The translations under genes and the position numbers were made by a program. A DNA stretch of 64,000 bases from CAMYMQ01 sp963730305 (GTDB lineage: Bacteria; Pseudomonadota; Alphaproteobacteria; Bin65), in the NCBI GenBank assembly GCA_963730305.1, contig CAVSRB010000003.1, forward strand, positions 806,001 through 870,000. Direction: 5' to 3'. Positions 48,932 through 58,340 of the stretch are shown piece by piece. The notes beneath the pieces are model-generated. The model ran no database searches, was not told where the DNA came from, and worked only from the letters and a program-made list of their open reading frames with translations. The first letter of the stretch is position 1. Each line of letters begins with the position of its first letter.

Positions 48932-49199
48932 GCCCCGCCGGAAACGGGCGGAGGGCCTTTCGACATCTTGGCCAGAGCTTCACCGGCGCACTACGGCTCC
49001 TGAGGCGATATGACGAGCGTCAATGCCCGGCCGCGTCCCTTGGTGACGACGGCTGGGGTCGGCCTTGAGTGCGGCACGATCAGCATTTGGTGACGTCACC
49101 TACACCGGACGCTGGGACCGTTTAGCATATATTCCTTGATATATAAGATTAATTACCTAGATACGTGGCACCTGCGAAAATTCAATAGGGAGAGGTGCT
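48932..49199. other. Intergenic region before the lower-GC island
   Basis: Composition shifts from GC-rich to AT-rich at 49125-49190, with several TATA-like hexamers (ATATATT, TGATATATAAGATT). This AT-rich stretch immediately upstream of the peptidoglycan-binding gene probably includes its promoter. No gene seen. Confidence 0.4.
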
Positions 49200-50737
49200 G
49201 TGTCGTTATTGCGTGTGTCGGAACCGGTTGGCGACAACAAGCCCAACCGCACCCAGGACGTCGAGCAGCTTGGCGATGCGCTGCGGATCTTTGGATACCT
49301 CGATCCCGGTACCGTCGACAACGCGGCAGTAACGCAAAGGTTCCTTGATGCCGTCCGGTCTTTTCAAGGCGACCACGGCGTTGCGAGCGACGGCGTGGTG
49401 ACACCCCATGGCGAAACCGAGCAGGCCATCAACAATGACCTGCTCGGCAAGCCACGCGGCGCCGCCTTCATGGACAGCCCGCCCATTGCGCTTCGGGAAC
49501 GGTCGGCGACGGTCAGGTCAATCGGCCCGGCGACGTGAAGCGGATCAAGATCGCCTTGGGGGGCCTGGGCCTCATGCCCGAAAACCCATTCGACGACCCG
49601 CACGGGTTCGTCGATCAGGGAACGCTTGATGCCCTGAAAACATTTCAAGAGGAGCACGGCCTTAAGGTCGATGGCATCGCCGCCCCCGACGGCGAAACGG
49701 TCCCGCGTCTGAATGAAGCGGTTGCCACTCGGCGTGACGAGGTGGAACCGCTGGTTGCCGCCTATCGTAGAAGGACCCGCGAAGCCGTACCGGCGCAAAA
49801 AGAACAAACAGGAATAAACGAACCGGCATCGTCCCGCTCTCGGACGTGTTCCCAACGAACTGTTCAAGGGGCGGATAGAGCCGCTGCCGGCTCCGAAGAT
49901 CCTCCCCCCTCCCCCTCCCCTTCCCATTCCGCCGCATCTCTCCGCGGCGAATCATGCCACCGCGTATCCACACGTACCCGGGAAGGCCCGCTCTACCTGC
50001 CCCGCCGACGATCTTCAAAGGGCCGGATCCCCACGCACGGCCAGCACCACAGCAATCGTCACCGGGAACGCCAGCAGAAACGCCAAAGGTGCCGCACAAG
50101 GAGGAGATCCGCCCCTTGAACCCGCTGCTCCAGGGCTCGATCGAGATCTTTCCGGATCGGTCCGAATATTGGAACCGGCCGGTTATCGTTGAGAACCGGC
50201 AGGGGTCCCCACGAACCAAGGAGCAGAACGCAGACCTGTCCGATCCCGCGAGGCGCGTGGGTGGAGTCATCTTCGGCAGCCGGTTCAAGCAGATCGGTGG
50301 GCCGGGCGAAGATCGCGGCAAGAATACAGCGAGTACCATTTGCGGAACTGGGATACACGCATCAACGGCCACGCACGACCAAAGGCGATTACACGGACGC
50401 CTCGTTTCGAATCGAGCTGCCCACGAAAGATGCGAATGGGAATCCCCGATACGTCTACATTCACCTGGACACCTTCACGCCGACCAGGAGGACGAGAAAG
50501 CCGAACGCGAGAGAACAAAGGCAGCACAACAAGCTCTTGTACAACGAGCGAGGCTACGCTTTTATCGTTCGCGTGCCGAAACTCGGCGAAAACGAAGCAT
50601 TGGATAAGCTCGCCTGGGACAACTACATCTGGAACCTGATGATGCACATCAAGAAAGGGATCGAGAACGGCGCGTTCGACAACCCCCGCAACGCGCACAA
50701 GGTCGAGGATCTCTTCAGGCCGATTAAACGCAGGTAG
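49200..50737 (+). CDS. Multidomain protein with tandem peptidoglycan-binding-like repeats, proline-rich linker and unknown C-terminal domain, with frame changes
   Basis: About 512 residues once at least three frame changes (near 49510, 49830-49950 and 50320) are bridged. Two homologous repeats open it: VGDNKPNRTQDVEQLGDAL with FQGDHGVASDGVVTPHGET, and VGDGQVNRPGDVKRIKIAL with FQEEHGLKVDGIAAPDGET. Both follow the PG-binding-1 pattern. A proline-rich linker comes next (LPAPPTIFKGP; HARPAPQQSSPGTP). The C-terminal domain (RVPFAELGYTHQRPRTTKGD to the end) is unfamiliar. No signal peptide is visible. The GTG at 49200 follows GGGAGAGG. The layout resembles a polymorphic effector, an inference. Lower GC than its neighbours suggests acquisition. 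Confidence 0.6.
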
Positions 50738-50749
50738 CCGACGAGGAAA

Positions 50750-51624
50750 ATGGGACGAGCCCGAAAGTCCTGGAACTCGAAGTGCCGCTACTACGTTGCG
50801 ACGACCGCGAAGGACGCTCAGGACTTTTCTGACGCGCTCCGGGCGGCTTATCCGGACATCCGTTTTCTGCCTGAGGACTATACCGAGAAATGGTCGGAAA
50901 TCTGGCGCTGGGCACCCGTGATCACCGAAATGCGCAATCACGATTGCTGGAGCTTCGATCCGCCGCTTATGCGCGATCCGTCCGGAGACACGTTGATCTA
51001 CTACGATTTCCTCGCCGATCCCCGGCAGCTCAATTTTACAGCCTGGGTCGAACCGCCGGGCTGGCAACCAGTGTGGGTCAGGGACGACGAGCGCGGGTAC
51101 TATTTCCTCGATAACGAGCCCAAGCTTTGCTTTCAGTTCCGGCGCGGCTGGTTCACTAACAGCGGCACAGTGGACCGACCCTCAAATTTGCCGCGTGAGA
51201 TGAATTACTGGGGGCCGGCAAACGGTACCTCGGTCCGCCGCAGGTCGACGATCCAGACAAGGTCGTGACCCTGATCGGCGACCGGGTCGTCGGCTATTGG
51301 GACAAGGGCGACAAAGAGGCCGAAGCGTTTGTCCGGAAAGTCTTTCGCATCCTGAGCAAGTTGACCACCAATAAGTTCCGCTGGGTCGACGAGTACACGA
51401 TGCATCCGTTACCAGGCGTTCAGTCCAGGGTGTACGAGTGGGCCGGCCACGACGCCATTCGATGGGCTAAGGTGAGGCGGAATAACTACCTTATCCGGTT
51501 CAACAAGCCGGCCGAATACGATTTCGGCGACGAGCCGCTGACGAGCTTCGAGGAGGTCGAGAAACGCGACGCGGAAAGGCGACGCCGCTTTGTCGAGGAG
51601 CACGGCATCGATCCGTGGAGTTGA
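50750..51624 (+). CDS. Unknown partner protein of the peptidoglycan-binding gene, with one frame change
   Basis: Starts 13 bases after the previous stop behind GAGGAAA, so it is co-transcribed. About 291 residues, unusually rich in Trp, Tyr and Arg/Asp. The first part (MGRARKSWNSKCRYYVATTA to REMNYWGPANG) and the second (YLGPPQVDDPDKVVTLIGD to HGIDPWS) join across a frame change near 51225. No signal peptide, membrane helix or known catalytic motif is seen. Position and lower GC fit an immunity or accessory protein for the upstream product, but nothing in the sequence proves it. Confidence 0.55.
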
Positions 51625-51685
51625 CTGGTTCCGTCGTCGCCCGAGAAGGCATGCAAGCAGGTACTGGCCCGACATGGCGCAAGCT

Positions 51686-52642
51686 CTACCCGAGCCCCTT
51701 CTTGCCCATGTCGAGGAACTTCTCCCGCCGGCGCGCGCGCAGGACGGTGCCTTCGACGCCGACCAGCCGCTTGAGCGCCTTGGCGAGCGCGTCGCCGACG
51801 GCCTTGTAGGTCGCGTCCGGGTCGCGGTGGGCGCCGCCGACCGGCTCGGGGACGATCTCGTCGATCACGCCGAGCGCGTGCAGGTCTTCCGACGTGATCT
51901 TGAGCGCCTCGGCGGCCTCCTGGGCCATGTCCGAATCGCGCCACAGGATCGAGGCGCAGCCCTCCGGCGAGATCACCGAGTAGACCGCGTGCTCGAGCAT
52001 CAGGATGGTGTTGGCCGCGGCCAGCGCGATCGCGCCGCCGGAGCCGCCCTCGCCGATGACGATGGTCACCGCCGGCACCTTGAGGCCGAGCATCAGCTCG
52101 ATCGAGCGGGCGATGGCCTCCGACTGGCCGCGTTCCTCCGCACCCTTGCCGGGATAGGCGCCCGAGGTGTCGACCAGGGTGACCACCGGCACGTGGAACC
52201 GCTCGGCCAGCTTCATCAGCCGCTGGGCCTTGCGGTAGCCCTCCGGCCGGGGCATGCCGAAATTGTGCTTGATGCGCGTGTCGGTGTCGTGGCCCTTCTC
52301 CTGGCCCAACAGCATGACCGACTGGCCGCGGAAGCGCGCGAGGCCGCCGACGATGGCGTGGTCCTCGGCGAAGGCGCGGTCGCCCGCCAGCGGCATGTAG
52401 TCGTCGAACAGCGCCTCGATATAGTCGAGCGCGTGCGGCCGCTCGGGGTGGCGCGCGACGGAGACCTTCTGCCAGGGCGTGAGCTTGGCGTAGGTCGACC
52501 GCAGCATGCGGTCCACCTTCTCCTGAAGGCGCGCGACCTCGTCGGTGATGTTGATCCCGCCGCCGTCGGAGAGGTGCCGAAGATCCTTGATCTTCCCTTC
52601 CAGCTCGGCGATCGGCTTTTCGAAATCCAGGAAACTGGCCAT
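51686..52642 (-). CDS. accA: Acetyl-CoA carboxylase carboxyltransferase subunit alpha
   Basis: Half of the carboxyltransferase that makes malonyl-CoA for fatty acid synthesis; it pairs with AccD, not encoded here. 318 residues, full length. Signatures: FLDFEKPIAELEGKI at the N-terminus, GHDTDTRIKHNFGMPRPEGYRKA, VDTSGAYPGKGAEERGQSEAIA and IGEGGSGGAIAL. The C-terminal part, SILWRDSDMAQEAAEALKIT, is also conserved. The ATG is at 52642. The frame is uninterrupted, unlike several neighbours. Confidence 0.96.
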   Translation of the reverse strand: MASFLDFEKPIAELEGKIKDLRHLSDGGGINITDEVARLQEKVDRMLRSTYAKLTPWQKVSVARHPERPHALDYIEALFDDYMPLAGDRAFAEDHAIVGGLARFRGQSVMLLGQEKGHDTDTRIKHNFGMPRPEGYRKAQRLMKLAERFHVPVVTLVDTSGAYPGKGAEERGQSEAIARSIELMLGLKVPAVTIVIGEGGSGGAIALAAANTILMLEHAVYSVISPEGCASILWRDSDMAQEAAEALKITSEDLHALGVIDEIVPEPVGGAHRDPDATYKAVGDALAKALKRLVGVEGTVLRARRREKFLDMGKKGLG

Positions 52643-52752
52643 GGCCCCCACACTACCATACGCCGCCGCACCGCGACAGCCGCCGCGGCCAACATATGGC
52701 AAGCTTCGTTAACAGTTGCAATACGGTGACAGCCTCGGGGGGCGTGCCGCCC

Positions 52753-53499
52753 CTACCCGACCAGCCCGAACACCCCGGCGGCGGCGAGGAAGACGTAGGC
52801 GATCCAGCGGTAGTGCACGTCGGCGGCCCGGCCGGCCAGCCGGCTGCCGATCCAAGACCCGAGCAGGACCACCGGCAGCAGGATCGCGGCGTCGACGATG
52901 GCGGCGACCGCGTGCGGCGCGGCGACCATGACCAGGACGATCAGCACGAAGCTGGTCAGGAAGAAATAGGCGATGATGTCGGCGCGGATGCGCGCCGCCG
53001 GCCGCGCCGCCGCCAGCATGTAGAGCAGGATCGGCGGCCCGCCGACCGACGAGGTCGCCATCATCGCGCCCGAGGCCGCGCCGATGCCCAGGGTCAGCGC
53101 CATCGGCCGCGGCCCGCGATAGCGCCAGCCGATCGCCAGGATCGCCACGAAGGCGAGGACGATCCCGGCGACCACCTTGGTCAGGATGGTCCGGTCGACG
53201 CTGAGCAGCGCCCACACGCCCAGCGGCATCGCGACCATGGCGATCAGCGCCATCGGCACGACGAAGCCCCATTCGACGTCGCGCCGGGCGCCGACGAACA
53301 GCATCGCGCCCATCGGGAACTCCATCGCCGCGATCAGCGGCACCATGTGGACCGGCCCCATCAGCACCGCGAACACGGGCGCCATCAGCATCGCCGAGCC
53401 GAAGCCGGCGAAGCCGCGCATCAACCCGGCGACGAAGGTGACGAGCGCCGCCCAGATCAGGATGCCGCCGGGATCGGCGAGGAGGAGGGAACCGGCCAT
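52753..53499 (-). CDS. TauE/SafE-family membrane permease
   Basis: A 248-residue inner-membrane protein with about eight helices. Two TauE/SafE-type repeats are seen: FVAGLMRGFAGFGSAMLMAP near the start and GIGAASGAMMATSSVGGPPI in the middle. The family moves sulfite, sulfoacetate or similar organosulfonate anions. It is read on the same strand as accA, from about 110 bases upstream of the accA start. A short stem near its stop (GGGGCGGCACGCCCC) may help end the transcript. No substrate-specific neighbour was found. Confidence 0.83.
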   Translation of the reverse strand: MAGSLLLADPGGILIWAALVTFVAGLMRGFAGFGSAMLMAPVFAVLMGPVHMVPLIAAMEFPMGAMLFVGARRDVEWGFVVPMALIAMVAMPLGVWALLSVDRTILTKVVAGIVLAFVAILAIGWRYRGPRPMALTLGIGAASGAMMATSSVGGPPILLYMLAAARPAARIRADIIAYFFLTSFVLIVLVMVAAPHAVAAIVDAAILLPVVLLGSWIGSRLAGRAADVHYRWIAYVFLAAAGVFGLVG

Positions 53500-53698
53500 C
53501 GTTTCGTCGCTGCGCTTTGCGGGTCCGCCGGGGGTAGCGGCTGGAGCGCCGGAGGGCAAGCGCGCCGGGCGCATGGATACCCTGCCGGAGGGCGGCCGCC
53601 GCGCGCTGCGGCAAAATCTCCGCGCGCCCAATTGCCCGGTCGATCAGCCGGACCGCGATGGCCTATTCTGACACCGGCCATTTGCGGCACGATGAGGC

Positions 53699-54382
53699 AT
53701 GATCAGCAGAGCTCCCGAAATCCGCGACCGGATCGAGTCCGAGGGCGAGACGCTCTATGAAGAGCTCGCCAGCACCCTGATCCACATGGTCGGCGCCGTG
53801 CTGGCCGGGGCCGGCATCGCGCTGCTGGTCGTGCTGGCGTCGTTCACCGACAGCCCGCGCGCCGTTACCGCCTGCGCGATCTACGGCACGGCGGTGTTCC
53901 TGACCTTCCTGTTCTCGGCGCTCTATCACGGCGTCTGGCACCGCTCGGCCAAGGCCGCCTTCCTGCTGCTCGACCACTGCGCGATCTTCGTGCTGATCGC
54001 CGGCACCTACACGCCGATCGTGCTGCTGGCGCTGCCCCAGCCGCTGGGCTGGACCCTGTTCGGCCTGATCTGGGGGCTGGCCGTGCTGGGCATCGCCGTC
54101 CGGCTGTGGATCGGCCACCTGCACTGGAGCCTGATCCCGATCTTCGTCGCCATGGGCTGGCTGTGGGGGATCTGGGCGAACACGGTGTTCACCCACCTGG
54201 GCAGCGCCGGCGGCTGGCTGCTGCTGTCCGGCGGCTTCGCCTATACCGGCGGGCTCGTGTTCTTCCTGTGGCGGCGGCTGCCCTTCCACCACGCGATCTG
54301 GCACTGCTGCGTGCTGGGCGGCGCGGTCTGCCACTTCCTGCTGATCGCGCTCTACACCCTGCCGGAGCGACTCGCCGGATAG
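53699..54382 (+). CDS. Hemolysin III/PAQR-family membrane protein
   Basis: A 227-residue seven-helix membrane protein of the hemolysin III (YqfA-like) family. The zinc-site motifs of this superfamily are conserved: SALYHGVWH in the second helix region, LDHCAIFVLIAGTYTP in the third, and HHAIWHCCVLGGAVCHF in the last. Cytoplasmic N-terminus is charged (RDRIESEGETLYEELAS). The function in bacteria is not settled; a metal-dependent lipid-modifying enzyme is one view. Divergent from the TauE gene. Confidence 0.85.
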   Translation: MISRAPEIRDRIESEGETLYEELASTLIHMVGAVLAGAGIALLVVLASFTDSPRAVTACAIYGTAVFLTFLFSALYHGVWHRSAKAAFLLLDHCAIFVLIAGTYTPIVLLALPQPLGWTLFGLIWGLAVLGIAVRLWIGHLHWSLIPIFVAMGWLWGIWANTVFTHLGSAGGWLLLSGGFAYTGGLVFFLWRRLPFHHAIWHCCVLGGAVCHFLLIALYTLPERLAG

Positions 54383-54692
54383 TGGACGGCCGCCGGCGCC
54401 GACACGTCGGCCTTGCTCTTTCGCGCCCAACACCCCATATGGTGTCGACGGCCCTCTGCCGCTTTCAGGTCGAACTGCCCGGCCCTCGGTTTTCGCTCCG
54501 GCGAGATTTGCTCCGAAGCCGCTAACGTTTGTTCCCGCACGCAGTCGAGATCCGTTATACGCCCCGCGGTCGGCGACCCGCATCCGGCGGCCCATGGCCG
54601 CAGCGGAAAGCCGCTTCGGGAATTATCGCCGGACGATCGCGACGGGAGACCCCCGCAGCGGCGGTTCGGCCTACCAAGACGAAAGACAAATC
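54383..54692. other. Long upstream region of the cold-shock gene
   Basis: 310 bases with no convincing gene. Because cold-shock mRNAs often have long structured leaders, part of it may be the 5' untranslated region. I could not identify a definite promoter or cold-box. Confidence 0.35.
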
Positions 54693-54899
54693 ATGACCAC
54701 AGGTACCGTTAAGTTCTTCAATGCGACCCGCGGCTTCGGCTTCATCAGCCCCGACGATGGCTCCAAGGACGTGTTCGTCCATGTTACCGCCGTCGAGCAG
54801 GCCGGAATGACCAGCATCGCCGAAGGACAGAAGCTCAACTTCGAAGTCCAGAACGATGCGCGCGGCCCGAAGGCGGTTAATCTGGCGGCGGCCGACTAA
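54693..54899 (+). CDS. Cold-shock-domain RNA chaperone
   Basis: A 68-residue single-stranded nucleic-acid-binding protein. RNP1 is GFGFISPDD and RNP2 is DVFVHVTAV, both intact, in the five-stranded CspA fold opened by TGTVKFFNATRG. It melts RNA structure, often during cold or stress. The ATG at 54693 follows GAAAGACAAATC rather than a strong ribosome-binding site. A monocistronic gene upstream of clpS. Confidence 0.93.
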   Translation: MTTGTVKFFNATRGFGFISPDDGSKDVFVHVTAVEQAGMTSIAEGQKLNFEVQNDARGPKAVNLAAAD

Positions 54900-55069
54900 G
54901 CCCAGCCTCCATACGACGGCCGCCACGGCGGCCGTCGCACGAGCGCCCGCGCGAGTTTCTCGCCGGGCGTTTCTTGTGTCCGGCCGGTCCGTTGCCGCAC
55001 GCCCTAGGACCGTCCGGTGGAACCGCCTATACTGGTCGCGTTGGCACCCCTCCGGCACGGCGGCGTGCG

Positions 55070-55387
55070 ATGAGCGACACCGAGACCAGACCGCGCACAC
55101 GGGTCAAGCCGAAGGCCCGTCCCAAGACCCAGCGGCCGCCGCTGTACAAGGTCATCCTGGTCAACGACGACTACACCCCGCGCGAGTTCGTGGTGACCGT
55201 GCTCAAGGGCGTGTTCCGGCTGACCGAGGACCAGGCCTACCGGGTGATGATGACCGCCCACCAGCGCGACGCCTGCGTGGTCGCCGTCTATACCCGCGAC
55301 GTCGCCGAGACCAAGGCGACCCAGGGCACCGAGGCCGGCCGCCGCGCCGGCTACCCGCTGATGTTCACGACCGAGCCGGAACACTAG
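55070..55387 (+). CDS. clpS: ATP-dependent Clp protease adaptor ClpS
   Basis: N-end-rule adaptor that delivers substrates with destabilising N-terminal residues to ClpAP. 105 residues. A flexible basic N-terminus (RPRTRVKPKARPKTQRPP) is followed by the ClpS core: YKVILVNDDYTPREFVV, with the binding-pocket Asn-Asp-Asp, then MMTAHQRDACVVAVYTRDVAETKA. The expected downstream clpA is not in the window, so here clpS is separated from it. Confidence 0.94.
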   Translation: MSDTETRPRTRVKPKARPKTQRPPLYKVILVNDDYTPREFVVTVLKGVFRLTEDQAYRVMMTAHQRDACVVAVYTRDVAETKATQGTEAGRRAGYPLMFTTEPEH

Positions 55388-55531
55388 CGCCCGAATTGCC
55401 GGGTCATGCCGGCGCTTCCGTGTTACGGTGCTTTTCGAAATCGCAAGCGTTTCGCTCTCCCGGCCGGCACCGGGGCGGCGCGCCTCGCTCCGGCTTCGAA
55501 CCGTTGGGTCAACCGAATGGGAAGCGCTGCG

Positions 55532-55630
55532 ATGTATTTCGACATGGGATTCTGGCTCTCTCTGGTGGCCTTCCTCGCCGCGCTCGGCGTGATCGGGTGG
55601 GTCGCCCTCGCGCTGACGCGCAAGCGATAG
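55532..55630 (+). CDS. 32-residue single-pass membrane miniprotein
   Basis: MYFDMGFWLSLVAFLAALGV then a few more hydrophobic residues and a basic end (TRKR): one transmembrane helix with a positive C-terminal anchor. GGAAG precedes the ATG by about 7 bases; an in-frame ATG five codons upstream is possible. No neighbour suggests a partner. Confidence 0.5.
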   Translation: MYFDMGFWLSLVAFLAALGVIGWVALALTRKR

Positions 55631-55655
55631 CGCCGACGCGCCGGCGAGCCCGCGC

Positions 55656-56279
55656 CTAGAAGGGCCACAACCGGTCCACCAAATCTGCCGTCTCGACCGC
55701 GCCCCACAGCGCCGCCGCCGTGATCGCCAGCGAGGCCAGCGCGGCGAGCAGCGAGACCAGCAGCGCGGCGCCGTCCTCCTCCAGATACGCCAACGCCAGC
55801 AGCATGATCACCCCGGCCGGGATGACGTGGCTGAACGGGAACGGCGACATCAAGGTCACGCCGAGCAGCAGCACCAGCACCCCGGTTATCCGCTCGGTCG
55901 CCCATAGCTGCATCGGCCAGCGCGGCTTGAACAGCCGTTCGAGCCAGCGCAGCCGGGGCACCAGGAAGCGGATCGCGCGGGCCAGCCGTGCCACCGAGAT
56001 CTTGCGCCGCGCGAAGAAGCCGGGCAGCACCGGGGTGTGGTGGCCGAGCATCATCTGGATCGCCGGCCAGGCGATCAGCACGCCGATCACCGTCGATGCG
56101 CCCGGCACCAAAGCGATCACCGCCATGATGAAGAGCGTGAGCCCGAAGGACCGCGCGCCGAGCTGTTCGATCAGCCAGCCGGCCGTGACCGCTTCGGTAG
56201 AAGCCTGGTCCAGCAGCCGCGACAGGTGCTCGGACGTGGGCACGTAGGATGGCGGCGTCTCGGCCTCGGGTTGGCTCAT
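55656..56279 (-). CDS. ExoD-family membrane protein
   Basis: A 207-residue protein of the exopolysaccharide-synthesis ExoD family. The charged N-terminus is followed by hydrophobic segments, with typical stretches SFGLTLFIMAVIALVPG and VIGVLIAWPAIQMMLGH, and the later PFSHVIPAGVIMLLALAYLEEDG. The exact biochemical role is unknown; in rhizobia exoD mutants are affected in exopolysaccharide and alkali tolerance. It is on the same strand as pit, which ends 40 bases before it. Confidence 0.85.
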   Translation of the reverse strand: MSQPEAETPPSYVPTSEHLSRLLDQASTEAVTAGWLIEQLGARSFGLTLFIMAVIALVPGASTVIGVLIAWPAIQMMLGHHTPVLPGFFARRKISVARLARAIRFLVPRLRWLERLFKPRWPMQLWATERITGVLVLLLGVTLMSPFPFSHVIPAGVIMLLALAYLEEDGAALLVSLLAALASLAITAAALWGAVETADLVDRLWPF

Positions 56280-56318
56280 GGTGTCGGATCGGCGGGCGGC
56301 GCGCGGGACGCCCGCTAT

Positions 56319-57803
56319 CTAGCGGATCAGGTTGAGCACGGTAAAGACCGCCGCGGCGAGCAGCGCCGCCGCCGGGACCGTGATCACCCAGGCCGCGACG
56401 ATCGTGATCAGGTGCGAGCGCCGGACCAGCTTGCGGTGGCGCAGTTCCTCCGGCCCGAGCCGGCGAGCCTCCTCGCCCGTGTCGCTGTGGCGCGGGCTGA
56501 CCATCGCGCGGCGGCGCTTCGAGTGCTTGGTGAACAGCTCGCGGAAGAAGCCGACGCCGAACACCGCGCCGACCGCGATGTGGGTCGAGCTGACCGGCAG
56601 GCCCAGCCACGACGCGACGATCACCGTGATCGCCGCCGACAGGGCGACGCAATAGGCGCGCATCGGGTTCATCTTGGTGATCTGGGCGCCGACCATGCGG
56701 ATCAGCTTCGGCCCGTAGAGGAACAGGCCCAGGCTGATGCCGAAGGCGCCGATCAGCAGGATCCAGGTCGGCACGGGCACCGCGCGGGCGATGTCGCCCG
56801 CCTGCGCGCTGTGGATGATCGCCGCCAGCGGGCCCACCGCATTGGCCAGGTCGTTGGCGCCATGGGCGAAGGACAACAGCGCAGCGGCGCAGATCAGCGG
56901 AATGCGGAACAGCGCGCGGAGCGACTGGTTGCGGTTCTCCATGCCGCGCGACTGCCAGCGGATCACCGGGCGCATGATCAGCCAGGCGGCGATGAAGGTC
57001 GCCACGCCGACGCCGACCACGACCTCGATCTCCGGCTTCCAGATCTTCTTGAAACCCTTGATCGCCAGGTAGCAGGCGAAGGCGCCCGCCATGGTCGCGA
57101 CCAGGAAGGGCACCCAGGTGCGCGCCGCCGCGATCTTGTCCGGCCGGTAGATGATGTTGATCTTGATGATCGCCAGGAACAGGGCGGCGATCATGGCGCC
57201 GAGCAGCGGCGAGATGATCCAGCTCGCCGCGATCGCCGTGATCGTGTCCCAGTTGACCAGATCGAAGCCCACCGCGGCGACCCCCGCGCCGAGCACGCCG
57301 CCGACCACGGCGTGGGTGGTCGACACCGGCGCGCCGATCACGGTGGCCAGGTTGACCCACACGGCCGACGAGATCAGCGCCGCCATCATCGCCCAGACGA
57401 AGACCCCGCTGTCGGTGACCTGGGCGGGGTCGATGATGCCCTTGGAGATGGTGTTGACCACGTCGCCGCCGGCGAGCAGGGCGCCGGCGGTCTCGAAGAT
57501 CGCGGCGATCACCAGCGCGCCGATCATGGTCAGCGCCCGCGCGCCGACCGCCGGACCGACATTGTTGGCGACGTCGTTGGCGCCGATGTTGAGCGCCATG
57601 TAGCCGCCCAGGATCGCCGCCACCGCGGCGAGTACGGTGTCGGTGGTCAGGCCGACGTAGAGGCTGGCGAGGAGGGCCGAGAGGACAAGGAAGACGAGCG
57701 CGATGCTGTGAGGAACGATGCCGAACGCGGTCTGCCGCGCGGCCGCCTCGACATGAACGAATTTCTCCAGGTCCTTGTCGAGGGACTGCTTGACCGACGC
57801 CAT
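56319..57803 (-). CDS. PiT-family inorganic phosphate transporter
   Basis: A 494-residue inner-membrane low-affinity phosphate permease. The two inverted signature repeats are NIGANDVANNVGPAVGARALT and FAHGANDLANAVGPLAAI. Each half also carries the VSTTHA-type segment: GAPVSTTHAVVGG and LPVSSTHIAVG. A long hydrophilic loop near residue 440 separates the last helices. Probably driven by protons. The ATG at 57803 opens ASVKQSLDKDLEKF, a charged N-terminus. No PhoU-like (DUF47) partner is present. Confidence 0.92.
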   Translation of the reverse strand: MASVKQSLDKDLEKFVHVEAAARQTAFGIVPHSIALVFLVLSALLASLYVGLTTDTVLAAVAAILGGYMALNIGANDVANNVGPAVGARALTMIGALVIAAIFETAGALLAGGDVVNTISKGIIDPAQVTDSGVFVWAMMAALISSAVWVNLATVIGAPVSTTHAVVGGVLGAGVAAVGFDLVNWDTITAIAASWIISPLLGAMIAALFLAIIKINIIYRPDKIAAARTWVPFLVATMAGAFACYLAIKGFKKIWKPEIEVVVGVGVATFIAAWLIMRPVIRWQSRGMENRNQSLRALFRIPLICAAALLSFAHGANDLANAVGPLAAIIHSAQAGDIARAVPVPTWILLIGAFGISLGLFLYGPKLIRMVGAQITKMNPMRAYCVALSAAITVIVASWLGLPVSSTHIAVGAVFGVGFFRELFTKHSKRRRAMVSPRHSDTGEEARRLGPEELRHRKLVRRSHLITIVAAWVITVPAAALLAAAVFTVLNLIR

Positions 57804-57851
57804 ACCACTTCGCGATCTGGGGGCCGGCGGGAGCCGGCTGCGGGCGAGGAC

Positions 57852-58340
57852 CTAGGCGGCCTCGAAGAGGGCCGCGGCGTATGACGCTTTTGTTACGATA
57901 CTCTGAAGCGGCGCACCACCCGAATTCGCCAGATCGGCAAGCAGGTCACCGAGTTGCGCATCGTCGACCAGGGTCGCGGCTTCGTCGAGGGCGCACCATT
58001 TGAGCATGCGCTCGCCCCGCTCGGGCCAGTCGATCGAGTGCTGGAGCACCAGGATCGGGTAGACGAAGACGTGGCACGGCACGTCGTAGCCGGCGTCCAT
58101 CCGCTTGCGGTAGAGGTAGCTGCCGATCGGCTCGGGGTGGACGGTGCCGACGATGCCCGCCTCTTCCGCCGCCTCCTTGGCGGCGGCCTCGGGCAGCGAC
58201 AGCTGCTTGACCGGCCATCCCTTGGGCACGATCCAGCGCTGCCGGCGCCGCGACGAGACGAGCAGGACGGAGACGTCCGATCCCATCGGCACGAAGGGCA
58301 GCGTGGCGACCTGCTGCACGGTTCGACGCTGGATAATCAC
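57852..58340 (-). CDS. Nudix hydrolase, diphosphoinositol-polyphosphate/diadenosine-type
   Basis: A 162-residue phosphohydrolase. The Nudix box is close to consensus: PVKQLSLPEAAAKEAAEEAG with REUxEE as KEAAEEAG, preceded by WIVPKGWP, which is typical of the DIPP/Ap4A type. Later segments YLYRKRMDAG and CHVFVYPI fit. The start is a GTG at 58340; no ATG in frame is better. Substrates are likely Ap4A-like or (diphospho)inositol phosphates, by family only. Followed on the same strand by pit after 48 bases. Confidence 0.78.
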   Translation of the reverse strand: MIIQRRTVQQVATLPFVPMGSDVSVLLVSSRRRQRWIVPKGWPVKQLSLPEAAAKEAAEEAGIVGTVHPEPIGSYLYRKRMDAGYDVPCHVFVYPILVLQHSIDWPERGERMLKWCALDEAATLVDDAQLGDLLADLANSGGAPLQSIVTKASYAAALFEAA

